Shown here: in pieces, positions 16,632 to 27,647 of the stretch
Numbering within the stretch: position 1 is the stretch's first letter
Layout of the letters: each line of letters opens with the position of its first letter
NCBI RefSeq assembly: GCF_000716595.1
Contig: NZ_JNXC01000030.1
Coordinates: 1-64,000 of the forward strand
Source of the DNA: Saccharothrix sp. NRRL B-16314
Lineage (GTDB): Bacteria; Actinomycetota; Actinomycetes; Mycobacteriales; Pseudonocardiaceae
Direction of reading: 5' to 3'
Length of the DNA stretch: 64,000 bases
Notes under the pieces: generated by a model
Databases searched by the model: none
Told to the model about the DNA's origin: nothing
What the model saw: only the letters and a program-made list of their open reading frames with translations
Position numbers and translations under genes: made by a program

Positions 16632-18256
16632 GACGTCGTCACCACCTCGAGGCCGTCGGTCAACCCCGGACCCGACACCTCGACCCTGCCGTCGGCGAAC
16701 ATGCCCAAGGTGACCGGAACGAGCCGGCGCCCCTCCACGGCCTCGACCGCGTAGCCGCCTTCGACGAGCGCCACCAGCGCCTGCACCGGCACCGCCAGCA
16801 CCTGCTGCCGTTGTTCGCCGTGGAGGACGACGCGCACGCGACCCGACTCGGGCGCGGCTTCGGGGTCGTCCAGGCCGATGGTCAGGAGCAGGTCGTCGCC
16901 GTCCGGCTTGCCCTCGACGGTCTTCACCACGCCGGGGACCGTGCGCTTGTCGGGCAGCACGACGTCGACCTTCGCCCCGACGGGCGCGTACGCGCGGCGG
17001 GACTCGGCGAGCTCCACCTGGATCAGCCGTCCGGTGCCGGTGACCTTCATCAGCTCACCGTCACCCGGACCGCCCGGTTGGGCGGTGAGGCTGTCCACCC
17101 GTACGGCGGCCGGGAGCACCACCACGTCACCGACGGCCAAGGCACCGCTGGGTTCGAGCCCGGTCGCCTTCTGCCACTTCTTGAGCGCGCGGGTGGTGGC
17201 CGGGCCGAACTTGCCGTCAGGCGTGCCGAAGTCGGTGTGGCCGAGGGCGGCGAGGTTCTCCTGCAGCTCCTTGACGTCCTGGCCGGCCGGCACGCCCTGC
17301 TTCAGCTCGCGGTAGTGGGGGGTGGTGCCGAGGAGCAGCGGGACGGGGATCGCGTTGACGGCGTACAGCGTCTGGCCGCGGTCGATGCGCTTGCCGGGTT
17401 CGGGCAGCCAGGTGATCGTGCCGGACTTGCGGCCGGACAGGGCGGAAGCGGCGCCGTGGCCGGACTCGCCGTCGACCCGGATGCGATCCACCAGGTCGGT
17501 GCGGACCACCTTGGCCGTGGCGGGCGGCCGACTGGCGGCCGGCGGGGGAGCAGCGGTCTCCGCAGCCATCCGCGTGACCACCACAACCCCACCGGTAGCG
17601 ACAACCCCGACCACCACCCCGACCACCACCCACCGCCGCCGGCGCTTCCGCCTCGCGACGCCAGGCCCCTTTGGTGCGCGCCCACCCGGCCCGGATTCCG
17701 GCTCGCCACCTTCCGGCTCGCCGGCTGCCTTTTCGCGGACCGCGTGCCCGCCGCCCGCTTGCCCACCGGCTGCCTGCCCGCCAGCTGCCTTTTCGCGGAC
17801 CGAGTGCTCGCCGGCTGCTTGCTCGCCGGCTGCCTGCCGACCGGCCGCTTGCCCGCCAGCTGCCTGCCCACTGGCCGCTTGCCGGTTGGCCGCTTGCTCG
17901 CCGGCCGCGTGCCCGCCGCCTGCCTGCCCGTTGGGCAGCTGCCCAACGGGCGTCCGGTTTGCGGGTGCCTGGCCGGCGGGGGAGTACCGACCAGGCACCG
18001 CGTCGACGCCGGACCCCGATCCGGTCGTCGGCTTCGGGGCGCCCGAACCGCCCGATGTGCCCGATGCACTCGGCTTGCCCGACTGGGTCGGCTCGCCCGA
18101 CTGGGTCGACCCGGCCGGCGTACCCGCCCCGCCCGGTGTGCCCGACCCGCCCGGTGCACGCGGCTCGTTCGGCTCGTCGTGCCAGGCCTCCGCCGGCCCG
18201 TCAGGTGGCTCCGCCCGTGCCGCAACGTCCCGATCGTGTGACACCGCGTCCGTCAC
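16628..18256 (-). CDS. periplasmic-adaptor-like (HlyD/MFP) protein with peptidoglycan-binding domain
   Basis: A 542-aa protein. Residues 1-205 are low complexity (Gly, Ala, Gln, Glu) with tandem QAAG-type repeats around 115-185. A basic cluster (RRKRRRR) and one membrane helix follow at about 210-230. The exported part has an MFP-like beta-barrel/lipoyl hairpin region interrupted by a PG_binding_1 domain ([14 protein letters not shown] ... [13 protein letters not shown], about 325-375). This layout is typical of actinobacterial MacA-like adaptors next to MacB genes. The long repetitive N-terminus would be cytoplasmic and is unusual. ATGA overlaps join it to the lipoprotein gene upstream and the ATPase downstream. 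Confidence 0.85.
   Translation of the reverse strand: MTDAVSHDRDVAARAEPPDGPAEAWHDEPNEPRAPGGSGTPGGAGTPAGSTQSGEPTQSGKPSASGTSGGSGAPKPTTGSGSGVDAVPGRYSPAGQAPANRTPVGQLPNGQAGGGHAAGEQAANRQAASGQAAGGQAAGRQAAGEQAAGEHSVREKAAGGQAAGGQAGGGHAVREKAAGEPEGGEPESGPGGRAPKGPGVARRKRRRRWVVVGVVVGVVATGGVVVVTRMAAETAAPPPAASRPPATAKVVRTDLVDRIRVDGESGHGAASALSGRKSGTITWLPEPGKRIDRGQTLYAVNAIPVPLLLGTTPHYRELKQGVPAGQDVKELQENLAALGHTDFGTPDGKFGPATTRALKKWQKATGLEPSGALAVGDVVVLPAAVRVDSLTAQPGGPGDGELMKVTGTGRLIQVELAESRRAYAPVGAKVDVVLPDKRTVPGVVKTVEGKPDGDDLLLTIGLDDPEAAPESGRVRVVLHGEQRQQVLAVPVQALVALVEGGYAVEAVEGRRLVPVTLGMFADGRVEVSGPGLTDGLEVVTTS
17745..17940. repeat. in-gene degenerate 15-bp repeats encoding QAAG units
   Basis: Successive near-identical 15-bp units in the adaptor gene encode QAAGG, RQAAG and EQAAG variants plus two copies of a VREKAAG unit. 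This is a slippage-prone coding repeat in the N-terminal tail. Confidence 0.75.
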
Positions 18257-18798
18257 CGCGAACCCCCTGGCACGACCCCACCGGTCTGCCGTGAGCAGTC
18301 GGCCATCATCTCGCGCGTCGCCGGGTCGTTCACGTCGATTCCGCCGGGAATCGGGGTGACCCCTTCACCGCCGAGCGCATTCGGGTCCGGATCGGGGTAC
18401 TCGACCCCCTTGTCACGCATGCACTTCGCGAACTCGCGCGCCTGTTGCAGCGCTTCCTCACCCAACGGTTTCGGCGCTCCGCCATCCGGCAGGAATTCAC
18501 GGCACTTCGCCAGCGCCTCCTGTTGCGTCTGCTGGTCGGCGGGCGACGAAGTGCCCTGCGAGGTGCCGTCACCACCCTCGTCGTCGGGCGTGCCACCGGC
18601 GTTGAGGTCGACGCCGTTGTCCAGCATGCACTTGGTGAACTCGTCCTGCCCCTGGCCACCCGGCGGCGCCTGGCCGGGGCTCGTGGAGGCCGGCGTGGAC
18701 ACCGAGGCGACCTCCGGCCGCGGGCTGTCCGCCGAGCAACCCCCGACCAGCAATGCGAAGGCGGCGACAACTGGGAATAGGGCCATTCGAGCATTCAT
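18253..18798 (-). CDS. secreted lipoprotein with two CM-x3-GV motifs
   Basis: A 181-aa protein with a lipoprotein signal: MNARM, hydrophobic core, then lipobox VGGC at about residue 21. The mature part has two internally similar segments, EFTKCMLDNGVDL (about 53-66) and EFAKCMRDKGVEYPDPDP (about 120-137). Each has one Cys-Met pair. Similar motifs occur in actinobacterial lipoproteins encoded beside MacAB-like exporters, but no biochemical role is known to me. It is first in the exporter operon, overlaps the adaptor gene by ATGA and diverges from the two-component genes. Confidence 0.75.
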   Translation of the reverse strand: MNARMALFPVVAAFALLVGGCSADSPRPEVASVSTPASTSPGQAPPGGQGQDEFTKCMLDNGVDLNAGGTPDDEGGDGTSQGTSSPADQQTQQEALAKCREFLPDGGAPKPLGEEALQQAREFAKCMRDKGVEYPDPDPNALGGEGVTPIPGGIDVNDPATREMMADCSRQTGGVVPGGSR

Positions 18799-18858
18799 CG
18801 GTGGTCTCCCCGGTGTGAATGGGCGATGTCCGCAGTTCTACCGATCGGGCTATCTGTG

Positions 18859-18894
18859 GGCCGTAAGGGTCGTCCTTATGGCCTGCTTATGGCC
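18859..18894. promoter_or_regulatory. clustered half-sites for an OmpR-type response regulator
   Basis: Between the divergent exporter operon and regulator genes lie GGCCGTAAGG (18859-18868), its near-perfect inverted copy CCTTATGGCC (18874-18883) and a direct copy CTTATGGCC (18886-18894). The two direct copies are phased 11 bp apart, the repeat spacing usual for OmpR/PhoB-class binding. The site probably serves both promoters and autoregulation. Confidence 0.6.
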
Positions 18895-18905
18895 CCCTGA
18901 GCACA

Positions 18906-19574
18906 ATGAGCCGCATGCGAGTTCTGGTGGTGGAGGACGAGGTGATGCTCGCCGAGGCGATCGCCGAGGGCCTGAGGCAGCAGGCGATGGCGGTCGACGT
19001 GTGCTTCGACGGCGCCGCCGCGACCGAGCGGGTGGCCTTGACCAGCTACGACGTCGTGGTCCTCGACCGCGACCTGCCCACCGTCCACGGCGACGAGGTG
19101 TGCCGCACGATCATCGCCGGCCACAGCGACACGAGGGTGATCATGCTGACCGCGGCCCGCAACGTGATGGAGCGCGTGCACGGCCTTGGCCTCGGCGCCG
19201 ACGACTACCTGACCAAACCGTTCGCGCTCGCCGAGCTGGTGGCCCGGGTGCAGGCGTTGGGCCGGCGCGCCCGCCCGGCCCTGCCGCCCGTCCTGAGGTG
19301 GGCCGGCATCGAGATGAACGTGCCACGGCACCAAGTGCTCCGCGAAGACAGGTTCATCCACCTGTCCCGCAAGGAGTTCGCGGTCCTGGAAGTGCTGATG
19401 CGCGCGGACGGCGCCGTCGTCAGCGCCGAGGAGCTCCTGGAGCAGGCATGGGACGAACACGTGGACCCGTTCACCAACGCGGTGCGGGTGACGATGATGA
19501 CGCTGCGCAAGAAGCTCGGGCCGCCGGCGGCGATCCGGACGGTGCCGGGGGTGGGGTACCAGTTGGCCGACTGA
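18906..19574 (+). CDS. OmpR-family response regulator
   Basis: A 222-aa regulator. The receiver domain (1-115) has acidic pocket VVEDE, phospho-acceptor Asp in VVLDRDLP (about residue 54), Thr in MLTA and Lys in YLTKPF. The C-terminal winged helix (about 130-222) has the usual LSRKEFAVLEVLM and RVTMMTLRKKLG segments. It is followed directly by the histidine kinase gene through a 4-nt overlap, and is divergent from the MacB-type export operon it probably controls. ATG 18906 is used; ATG 18915 is also possible. Confidence 0.93.
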   Translation: MSRMRVLVVEDEVMLAEAIAEGLRQQAMAVDVCFDGAAATERVALTSYDVVVLDRDLPTVHGDEVCRTIIAGHSDTRVIMLTAARNVMERVHGLGLGADDYLTKPFALAELVARVQALGRRARPALPPVLRWAGIEMNVPRHQVLREDRFIHLSRKEFAVLEVLMRADGAVVSAEELLEQAWDEHVDPFTNAVRVTMMTLRKKLGPPAAIRTVPGVGYQLAD

Positions 19575-20719
19575 GCCGCTGGCGGCCGGCGTTCCGCACC
19601 CGGCTGTCGCTGCTCATCGGCGCCATGCTGCTGGTCAGCGGCGCGTTGCTGCTCGGCGTGAACTACCTGCTGGTGCGTTCGGCGCTGCCGGTGCCCAACA
19701 GCGCACCGAACAGCGTGCCCACCACCGCGACCCTGCCGGCGATCGGCGAACCGCAGCTCGTGCCGGACGACCCCTCGGGCTCGCAGGCCCAGGTGAGCGA
19801 GATGAACATCGCCCAGTACCGCGCCGACGTGCTGCGAACCCTGCTGGTGCAGTCGGGCATCGCACTGGTGGGTTCGGCCGTGGTCGCGCTGCTGCTCGGA
19901 CGACTGGCCGCCGCGGGCATGCTGCGGCCCGTGCACCAGGTGGTCGCCACCGCGCGCAGGCTCGGCGCCGACAACCTGCACCAGCGCATCCGCCTCAGCG
20001 GTCCGAGGGACGAGCTGACGGAGCTGGCCGACACGTTCGACCAGATGCTGTCCCGGCTGGAGAAGTCCTTCGACAGCCAACGCCGGTTCGTGGCCAACGC
20101 CTCGCACGAGCTGCGCACCCCGCTGGCCACGCAACGGACGCTGGTGGAAGTGGCGATGGGGCGTCCGGGTGACGGCGCGTCCCTGCGCGAGCTGGGCGAG
20201 CGGCTGCTGGTGATGAACGCGCGCAGCGAAGCGCTGATCGAGGGCCTGCTGGTGCTGGCGAGCAGCGACCAGGGCCTGGAGCACCCGGAGGACATCCGGC
20301 TGGACCACGTCGTGGCGCGGGTGGTCAGGGCGTGCCGTCAGGCCTTCGCCGACGCGGCGGTCACCGTGCACACGACCCTGGAACCACGAGTGGTGCGCAG
20401 CGATCCGGTCCTGCTCGAACAGCTGGTGCGCAACCTGGTCGACAACGCGGTCAAGTACAACGACGGCGGCGCGATCTGGGTCAGGGTGGGCGGGTCGCCC
20501 GCGCTGGAGGTGGCCAACACCGGTCCGCACGTGCCGGAGGACAAGGTCCCGCTGCTGTTCGAGCCGTTCGTGCAGTTGCGCCGGGAACGCGTGGCGGCGA
20601 ACCGGGGTGTGGGCCTCGGGCTGTCGATCGTCCACTCCATCGCCCGCGCCCACGGCGGTTCCGTCGACGCCGTTCCTCGCCGGGACGGGGGACTGGTGGT
20701 CGGCGTATCGCTGCCCTGA
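19571..20719 (+). CDS. sensor histidine kinase, probable CTG start
   Basis: A 382-aa kinase with two membrane helices (about 10-33 and 95-117) around a 60-aa extracytoplasmic loop, then HAMP, HisKA (ANASHELRTPLATQ, phospho-His about 182) and HATPase (N box NLVDNAVKYND; GVGLGLSI). The coding frame has no ATG, GTG or TTG before the first helix. The CTG at 19571 overlaps the regulator's stop as CTGA, exactly where an ATGA junction is expected, and gives the usual LSRWRPAFRTRLSLL N-terminus. The next ATG (19624) would delete the first helix. Likely partner of the regulator upstream. Confidence 0.88.
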   Translation: MSRWRPAFRTRLSLLIGAMLLVSGALLLGVNYLLVRSALPVPNSAPNSVPTTATLPAIGEPQLVPDDPSGSQAQVSEMNIAQYRADVLRTLLVQSGIALVGSAVVALLLGRLAAAGMLRPVHQVVATARRLGADNLHQRIRLSGPRDELTELADTFDQMLSRLEKSFDSQRRFVANASHELRTPLATQRTLVEVAMGRPGDGASLRELGERLLVMNARSEALIEGLLVLASSDQGLEHPEDIRLDHVVARVVRACRQAFADAAVTVHTTLEPRVVRSDPVLLEQLVRNLVDNAVKYNDGGAIWVRVGGSPALEVANTGPHVPEDKVPLLFEPFVQLRRERVAANRGVGLGLSIVHSIARAHGGSVDAVPRRDGGLVVGVSLP

Positions 20720-20747
20720 GAACCCCCACCCCGGCAGAGGAGAGGCG

Positions 20748-21323
20748 TCAGCCCAACGCGGGCGCGAAGGTGATGCCCAGCTCCCGGTTGAGGCCTTCAC
20801 GCTGCTCGGCGGTGGCCAGGACCATGAAGTCGTCGTCGTGGGCTGAGCCCTGCTGCTGGACGCAGCGGAAGGCCCGGGGGTCGTCGTCGGGGCTGAGCGC
20901 TTCGATGGCGTGCCGCGCGGCTCCCATGTCGAGGTAGTCGTTCGACTCCTGCTGGACGTCGAAGGAGAACGGCTTGCCGTTGCACGAGAAGTGCATCGTC
21001 CCCAGCCCGCACTCGTCGTCGTCCGGGTCGTCCTTCTCGAAGCGGTACTCGGAGACGGTGACCTTGCCGTCGGTGAGGGTCGCGGCCTCGTTCAGGAGCC
21101 AGTCGTAGTGCTCGTCGGCGAAGTCGACGTCGTCGGAGTGGATGCGCACGGCCACGGCGAAGGATTCGAGCGAACTGGCGACTTCGGGGCTGCGCTCGAG
21201 CGGCTCGGTCGCGTATGAGGAGGCCTCGGCCAGGACGCTGCGGGCCTTGTCCTCGGTGATCATGCCGAGGTCGGTCAGGACTTCGGCAATCCGCGTGTAG
21301 GTGAGCGGTCGGGTGTTCGCCAT
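20748..21323 (-). CDS. hypothetical acidic protein
   Basis: A 191-aa soluble protein, strongly acidic in the middle (DDPDDDE). Two Cys (ECG, SCNG) lie near 106-115 and another at about 155. No signal peptide or membrane helix. The N-terminal 40 residues (YTRIAEVLTDLGMITEDKARSVLAEA) look like a helical hairpin. I do not recognise a family. It is convergent with the kinase gene (28-bp gap) and followed by the SulP gene on the same strand; the role cannot be inferred. Confidence 0.7.
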   Translation of the reverse strand: MANTRPLTYTRIAEVLTDLGMITEDKARSVLAEASSYATEPLERSPEVASSLESFAVAVRIHSDDVDFADEHYDWLLNEAATLTDGKVTVSEYRFEKDDPDDDECGLGTMHFSCNGKPFSFDVQQESNDYLDMGAARHAIEALSPDDDPRAFRCVQQQGSAHDDDFMVLATAEQREGLNRELGITFAPALG

Positions 21324-21388
21324 GCGGACATCTTGGCACCAGCGTCGGGTCGTTGATCAATCACGTCCGACCGTCGGCACCGCACCTC

Positions 21389-22885
21389 TCAGTGCGAACC
21401 GGTGAGCTGCCCGGTGAGCCTGCTGTGGAGCCGTTCGCTGTGCGGGTTGAGACCGACGATCTCGGCCTCGATCCCGCGTGAGGCGAACTTCGCGGTGACG
21501 GCGTCGAGCGTGGCGACCGCCGAGCTGTCCCAGACGTGCGCGTCGGACAGGTCGATCACGACCTTGGCGACGGTGTCGGTGTAGTCGAAGGCGTGCATCA
21601 ACTCGTTGGTGGACGCGAAGAACAGCTCACCCGTGACGGCGTAGACGCGGATCGCGCCGTCGGGGTCCAGGACACTGGAGACGTCGACCAGGTGGGCGAC
21701 GCGGCGCGCGAAGAAGATCGCGGCGAGCAGGGCGCCGGCGACGACGCCGAGGGCGAGGTTGTGGGTGGCCACCACGGTGCCGACGGTCACGACCATGACC
21801 GCGGTCTCGCTGCGGGGGGCGTGGCGCAGCGACTTCGGCTTGATGCTGGACCAGTCGAACGTGCTGACCGACACGAAGACCATCACCGCGACGAGGGCGG
21901 CCATCGGGATCAGCGAGACGACCGGACCGAGCGCGAAGACCAGGATCAGCAGGAACACGCCCGCGGCCAGGGTGGACAGCCGGGTGCGCCCGCCGGACTT
22001 GATGTTGATGATGGACTGGCCGATCATCGCGCAGCCCGCCATGCCGCCGAGGAAGCCGGTGGCGATGTTCGCGATGCCCTGGCCGCGGACCTCGACGCCC
22101 TTCCGGGAACCGGTGTCGGTGAGGTCGTCGAGCAGCTGCGCGGTCAGCAGGGACTCGACCAGGCCGACGACGGCCAGCGTCAGCGCGTACGGCGCGATGA
22201 TCGTCAACGTCTCCACGGTGAACGGGACCACCGGCAGGCCGAAGAACGGCAGCGCGTCGGGCAGGTCGCCCATGTCGCCGACGGTCGGCACGGAGATGTC
22301 CAGGAACACCGTCAGCGAGGTGATCACCACGATCGCGACCAGCGGCGAGGGGATCACCTTGATGAGCCGCGGCAGCAGGTAGATGATCACCAGTCCGAGC
22401 ACGGCCAGGCCGACCACGGGCAGGCCGCCGGCGGTGATGTGCGGGATCTGCGCGGTGAACAGCAGGATGGCCAGTGCGTTGACGAAGCCGACCATGACCG
22501 TGCGCGGCACGAAGCGCATCAGCTTGTGCACGCCGATCAGCCCGAACAGGATCTGGAACGCACCGGTCAGGACGGTGGCGGCGAACAGGTACTCCACACC
22601 GTGATCGCGCACCAGCGGCACCATGACCAGGGCCATCGCGCCGGTGGCGGCGGAGATCATGCCGGGGCGCCCGCCGGAGAAGGCGATGATGATCGCGATG
22701 GTGAACGAGGCGTAGAGGCCGACCTTGGGGTCGACGCCCGCGATGATCGAGAACGACAGCGCCTCGGGGATCAGCGCCAGGGCGACGACCAGGCCGGAGA
22801 GCAGGTCGGCGCGCGGGTTGGCGAACCAGGTGTCGCGAATCCTCGAGAGCGGGGTGGGGCGTGCGGGCGCCTCGGACGAGGACAA
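21389..22885 (-). CDS. SulP-family anion transporter with STAS domain
   Basis: A 498-aa transporter with 10-12 membrane helices, including the SulP signature region [22 protein letters not shown] in helices 1-2 (shown in short: [15 protein letters not shown]). A C-terminal STAS domain lies at about 390-490. SulP proteins move sulfate, bicarbonate or other anions across the cytoplasmic membrane; the substrate here cannot be told. TTG 22885 is the start: GAGG lies 6 nt upstream and MSSSEAP begins the family N-terminus. No carbonic anhydrase or sulfate gene is adjacent. Confidence 0.9.
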   Translation of the reverse strand: MSSSEAPARPTPLSRIRDTWFANPRADLLSGLVVALALIPEALSFSIIAGVDPKVGLYASFTIAIIIAFSGGRPGMISAATGAMALVMVPLVRDHGVEYLFAATVLTGAFQILFGLIGVHKLMRFVPRTVMVGFVNALAILLFTAQIPHITAGGLPVVGLAVLGLVIIYLLPRLIKVIPSPLVAIVVITSLTVFLDISVPTVGDMGDLPDALPFFGLPVVPFTVETLTIIAPYALTLAVVGLVESLLTAQLLDDLTDTGSRKGVEVRGQGIANIATGFLGGMAGCAMIGQSIINIKSGGRTRLSTLAAGVFLLILVFALGPVVSLIPMAALVAVMVFVSVSTFDWSSIKPKSLRHAPRSETAVMVVTVGTVVATHNLALGVVAGALLAAIFFARRVAHLVDVSSVLDPDGAIRVYAVTGELFFASTNELMHAFDYTDTVAKVVIDLSDAHVWDSSAVATLDAVTAKFASRGIEAEIVGLNPHSERLHSRLTGQLTGSH

Positions 22886-23173
22886 TCAACACCTCGGGAC
22901 TTGTGCGCGAGCAGGCAGGGTACGACTCGCGTGGGTGGGCAAGGGCGTGCCCGACGCGCTGTGCTGCGGCGGGAAGTTCCGTGACGGGAAGCGGCTTCTC
23001 CGGCGCAACCGCGACGAACTCTACCCTGACGTGACAGTAGATCCCGGTCGGGCGGGCCGACCGTGACCAAGCTCTCCGTGCGGACCCGACTGCCTCGCCC
23101 TACCGCCCTGCGCCCACCGCCCCACGCCCGCCCTGCGCCGGCCGTCCTGCGCCTGCCCCCTGCGCCTGCCGCG

Positions 23174-24850
<1,677 letters not shown>

Positions 24851-24859
24851 GGTCACACC

Positions 24860-24874
24860 CTCACGCTACGTGAG
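24860..24874. promoter_or_regulatory. CTCACG-CTA-CGTGAG dyad upstream of RNase J gene
   Basis: A perfect 6-3-6 palindrome 10 bp before the RNase J start. Within it and its left flank the string ACCCTCACG(C/T)TAC is shared with the MerR gene promoter at 25337, so both may be bound by the same MerR-type protein. Confidence 0.5.
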
Positions 24875-24918
24875 AGTGGGGTGGCGGGTGAAATCGAGCA
24901 CCCTGTCGGGTGGGATGG

Positions 24919-25290
24919 TCAGGCGACCGGCAGGTGGGCGCGCAGGGTGCCGGCGAAGTCCTCGGCGATGCGCAGCTGGGCCCGCAGTTCCTCGCAGCGT
25001 TGCTCGGCGGCGGTGTGGAACCCGGCCAGCCGGTCCAGGTGCTCGGCCCGGTCGGTGTCCTCGGCCGCGCTGAGGGCGTCGAGGATGGTCAGCAGCTCGC
25101 GCATCTCCTCGAGCTGGAACCCCAGCGGCTTCATGCGCTTGACCACCCCGAGGCGGTCCACGTCGGGCTGGGTGTAGAGCCGGAACCCGCCCTGGCTGCG
25201 CGCACTGGGCACCACCAGGCCGACTTCCTCGTAGTAGCGGATCGTGCGCAGCGACAGGCCCGTCTGTTCGGCCACCTCGCCGATCTGCAT
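24919..25290 (-). CDS. MerR-family transcriptional regulator
   Basis: A 123-aa regulator. The N-terminal 70 residues are a complete MerR DNA-binding domain (IGEVAEQTGLSLRTIRYYEEVGL and RLYTQPDVDRL). The C-terminus is a short antiparallel coiled coil (about 75-118) with no metal-binding Cys. The size fits small MerR repressor/activators with an unknown ligand. ATG 25290 is chosen as the start of the fold; GTG 25302 is an in-frame alternative. It precedes the RNase J gene and diverges from prfC. Confidence 0.85.
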   Translation of the reverse strand: MQIGEVAEQTGLSLRTIRYYEEVGLVVPSARSQGGFRLYTQPDVDRLGVVKRMKPLGFQLEEMRELLTILDALSAAEDTDRAEHLDRLAGFHTAAEQRCEELRAQLRIAEDFAGTLRAHLPVA

Positions 25291-25336
25291 GTGACCGCCC
25301 ACCGGACCCCTTCCGACGTCGAACGATCCGTCCAGA

Positions 25337-25356
25337 CTACAGTAACGTGAGGGTAG
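25337..25356. promoter_or_regulatory. CTAC-N12-GTAG dyad between MerR gene and prfC
   Basis: An imperfect 20-bp palindrome with matched positions CTACnnTnACGTnAnnGTAG, located in the divergent region between the MerR gene and prfC. The arms and spacing fit a MerR-type site. It shares ACCCTCACGYTAC (minus strand) with the RNase J promoter site. Confidence 0.5.
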
Positions 25357-25394
25357 ACTTCAGTGGGTATCCGATTGAGCTCAGGAGATCACGC

Positions 25395-27011
25395 ATGACC
25401 ACCGCGCACCCGGTGACCGCCTCGTCCGCCGATGTGCTGCGGGAGGCTGGGCGGCGGCGCACGTTCGCCGTGATCAGCCACCCGGACGCGGGCAAGTCGA
25501 CGTTGACCGAGGCGCTGGCGCTGCACGCCCAGGTGATCTCCGAGGCGGGCGCGGTGCACGGCAAGGCCGGTCGGCGCGGCGTGGTCTCGGACTGGATGGA
25601 GATGGAGAAGGCCCGTGGGATCTCCATCACCTCGGCGGCGCTGCAGTTCTCCTACGGCGACGCGGTGGTCAACCTCCTCGACACGCCCGGTCACTCCGAC
25701 TTCTCCGAGGACACCTACCGGGTGCTCGCGGCCGTGGACTCGGCGGTGATGCTGCTGGACGCCGCCAAGGGCCTGGAGCCGCAGACGCTGAAGCTGTTCG
25801 ACGTGTGCCGCCACCGCGGCATCCCGGTGATCACGTTCATCAACAAGTGGGACCGCCCCGGCCGTGAGGCGCTGGCGCTGTGCGACGAGCTGGTCGAGCG
25901 GATCGGGTTGCAGCCCATGCCGCTGACCTGGCCCGTCGGCGAGGCGGGCCACTTCCGCGGTGTGCTGGACCGCCGTGACGGGCAGTTCATCCGCTACGCG
26001 CGCACCGCCGGCGGCGCCACGGCCGCGGGCCAGGAACGCCTCAGCGCCGCACAGGCGGAGGCCGAGGAGGGCGCGGACTGGGTCCGCGCGGTCGAGGAGG
26101 CCGACCTGCTGTCCGCCTCGGACGGCGACTTCGACCTCGCCCGCTTCCTCGACGCCACCGCCACCCCGGTGCTGTTCGGGTCCGCGGTGCTCAACTTCGG
26201 CGTGAAGCACCTGCTCGACCTGCTCGTCGAACTCGCACCGGAGCCGACGCCGCGCGCGGACGCGCAGGCGAAACCGCGCGAGCTGGACGCGCCGTTCTCG
26301 GCGTTCGTGTTCAAGGTCCAGACCGGTATGGACCCGTCCCACCGCGACCAGGTCGCCTTCGCCCGCGTCTGCTCCGGAGTGTTCGAACGGGGCATGGTGG
26401 TCACCAACGCGACCACCGGGAAACCGTTCGCCACCAAGTACGTCCAGCAGGTCTTCGGCCAGCAACGCTCCACTTTGGACACCGCGTACCCCGGTGACGT
26501 CATCGGCCTGGTCAACGCCACCGCGCTGCGCGTCGGCGACACGCTCTACACCGACAAGCCCGCGGTGCGGTTCCCCGGGCTGCCCAGCTTCGCGCCGGCC
26601 CACTTCGCGGTCGCCCGCCCGGCGGACCTGAGCCGCTCCAAGCAGTTCCGCAAGGGCATCGAGCAGCTGGAGTCCGAGGGCGTCGTGCAGATCCTGCGCT
26701 CCCTGCGCCGCGGTGAAGCCGCGCCGGTGTTCGCCGCGGTCGGGCCGATGCAGTTCGAGGTCGCCTCCCACCGGCTGGTCGCCGAGTTCAAGTCACCGGT
26801 CCGGCTGGAACCCCTGCCCTACACGGTGGTGCGCCGCCTGACCGACCCCGCGCACCGGTCGCTGGTGGACGGCAACCGCAGTGAAGTGCTGACCCGCACG
26901 GACGGCGTCGACCTCGCGCTGTTCGCCGACTCCACCACCCTGGGCGTCCTGCGCCGCCTGCACCCCGAGGTCGAGGCGGCGCTGGAACCCCTGGTCGCCG
27001 GCAACACGTGA
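25395..27011 (+). CDS. prfC: peptide chain release factor 3
   Basis: A 538-aa translational GTPase. G1 is SHPDAGKST, the G2-region SISITSA-like GISITSA, G3 DTPGHSDF and G4 NKWD; the C-terminal RF3 domain follows. RF3 recycles RF1/RF2 from ribosomes after peptide release, using GTP. The length and QRFG-like domain II features match family members. ATG 25395 has AGGAGA 7 nt upstream. It is monocistronic and convergent with the glutaredoxin-like gene. Confidence 0.95.
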   Translation: MTTAHPVTASSADVLREAGRRRTFAVISHPDAGKSTLTEALALHAQVISEAGAVHGKAGRRGVVSDWMEMEKARGISITSAALQFSYGDAVVNLLDTPGHSDFSEDTYRVLAAVDSAVMLLDAAKGLEPQTLKLFDVCRHRGIPVITFINKWDRPGREALALCDELVERIGLQPMPLTWPVGEAGHFRGVLDRRDGQFIRYARTAGGATAAGQERLSAAQAEAEEGADWVRAVEEADLLSASDGDFDLARFLDATATPVLFGSAVLNFGVKHLLDLLVELAPEPTPRADAQAKPRELDAPFSAFVFKVQTGMDPSHRDQVAFARVCSGVFERGMVVTNATTGKPFATKYVQQVFGQQRSTLDTAYPGDVIGLVNATALRVGDTLYTDKPAVRFPGLPSFAPAHFAVARPADLSRSKQFRKGIEQLESEGVVQILRSLRRGEAAPVFAAVGPMQFEVASHRLVAEFKSPVRLEPLPYTVVRRLTDPAHRSLVDGNRSEVLTRTDGVDLALFADSTTLGVLRRLHPEVEAALEPLVAGNT

Positions 27012-27020
27012 CTCGCGGCG

Positions 27021-27647
27021 TCACTTGCGGCGTCCGGCCAATCGCCAACCGAGCACCGCGCCCGCGACGGCCAGCAGCACGGTTTCCGCGATCGGCGCGC
27101 CACCCCCGGCGACGCCGGGTCCGCCGAGCATGCCCTGCCACGTCAACACGGCCGTGGTCGCCAGCGTGATCACCAGGCCCGTCACGGCCGACACTGCGGC
27201 CGGTCGGGACGGGACCGGCGCGCCGGTGAGCCACCGGTGGGTGAGCGGAGCCGCGGCGGCGGCCAGCGCCGGCGCGACGTGGAAGGTGGTCGCGGGCATC
27301 CGGACCACGAGCAGCACCCACAGCAGGGCGAACCCGAGCGACGCCGCCGCCGGTTGCCACCGCGGCGTCCTCGGCTCGGTGGGCGTCAGGCCGGGGGAGT
27401 GCTCGCGAACGGCCGCCAGCACTTCGTCCATGCCGGGGTTGACCATGGCGTGCGTGCCGACGAACACCGTCGGCACGGTCTCGTTGCCGTCCGCGACCGA
27501 ACGCACCCGCGCCGCGGCCTCCGGGTCGTCCCAGATGTTGACCTCCCGCAGCGGAAGCCCGCTGCGCCGCAGCGGCCCGCGCAGCGCGAGGCAGTAGGGG
27601 CAGCCGGGCCGCCAGTAGAACTCGACCACCGCGTCGTCACCTGTCAT
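27021..27647 (-). CDS. glutaredoxin-like domain fused to a membrane domain
   Basis: A 208-aa protein. Residues 1-80 form a glutaredoxin/mycoredoxin-like domain with a CPYC active site at about 15-18 and the cis-Pro TVPTVFVG segment. Residues about 100-200 contain four hydrophobic helices, ending RRK. The redox domain would face the cytoplasm. Fusion to a membrane module suggests a membrane-linked thiol or mycothiol-dependent reductase, but the partner is unknown. ATG 27647 begins the redox fold. Confidence 0.8.
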   Translation of the reverse strand: MTGDDAVVEFYWRPGCPYCLALRGPLRRSGLPLREVNIWDDPEAAARVRSVADGNETVPTVFVGTHAMVNPGMDEVLAAVREHSPGLTPTEPRTPRWQPAAASLGFALLWVLLVVRMPATTFHVAPALAAAAAPLTHRWLTGAPVPSRPAAVSAVTGLVITLATTAVLTWQGMLGGPGVAGGGAPIAETVLLAVAGAVLGWRLAGRRK

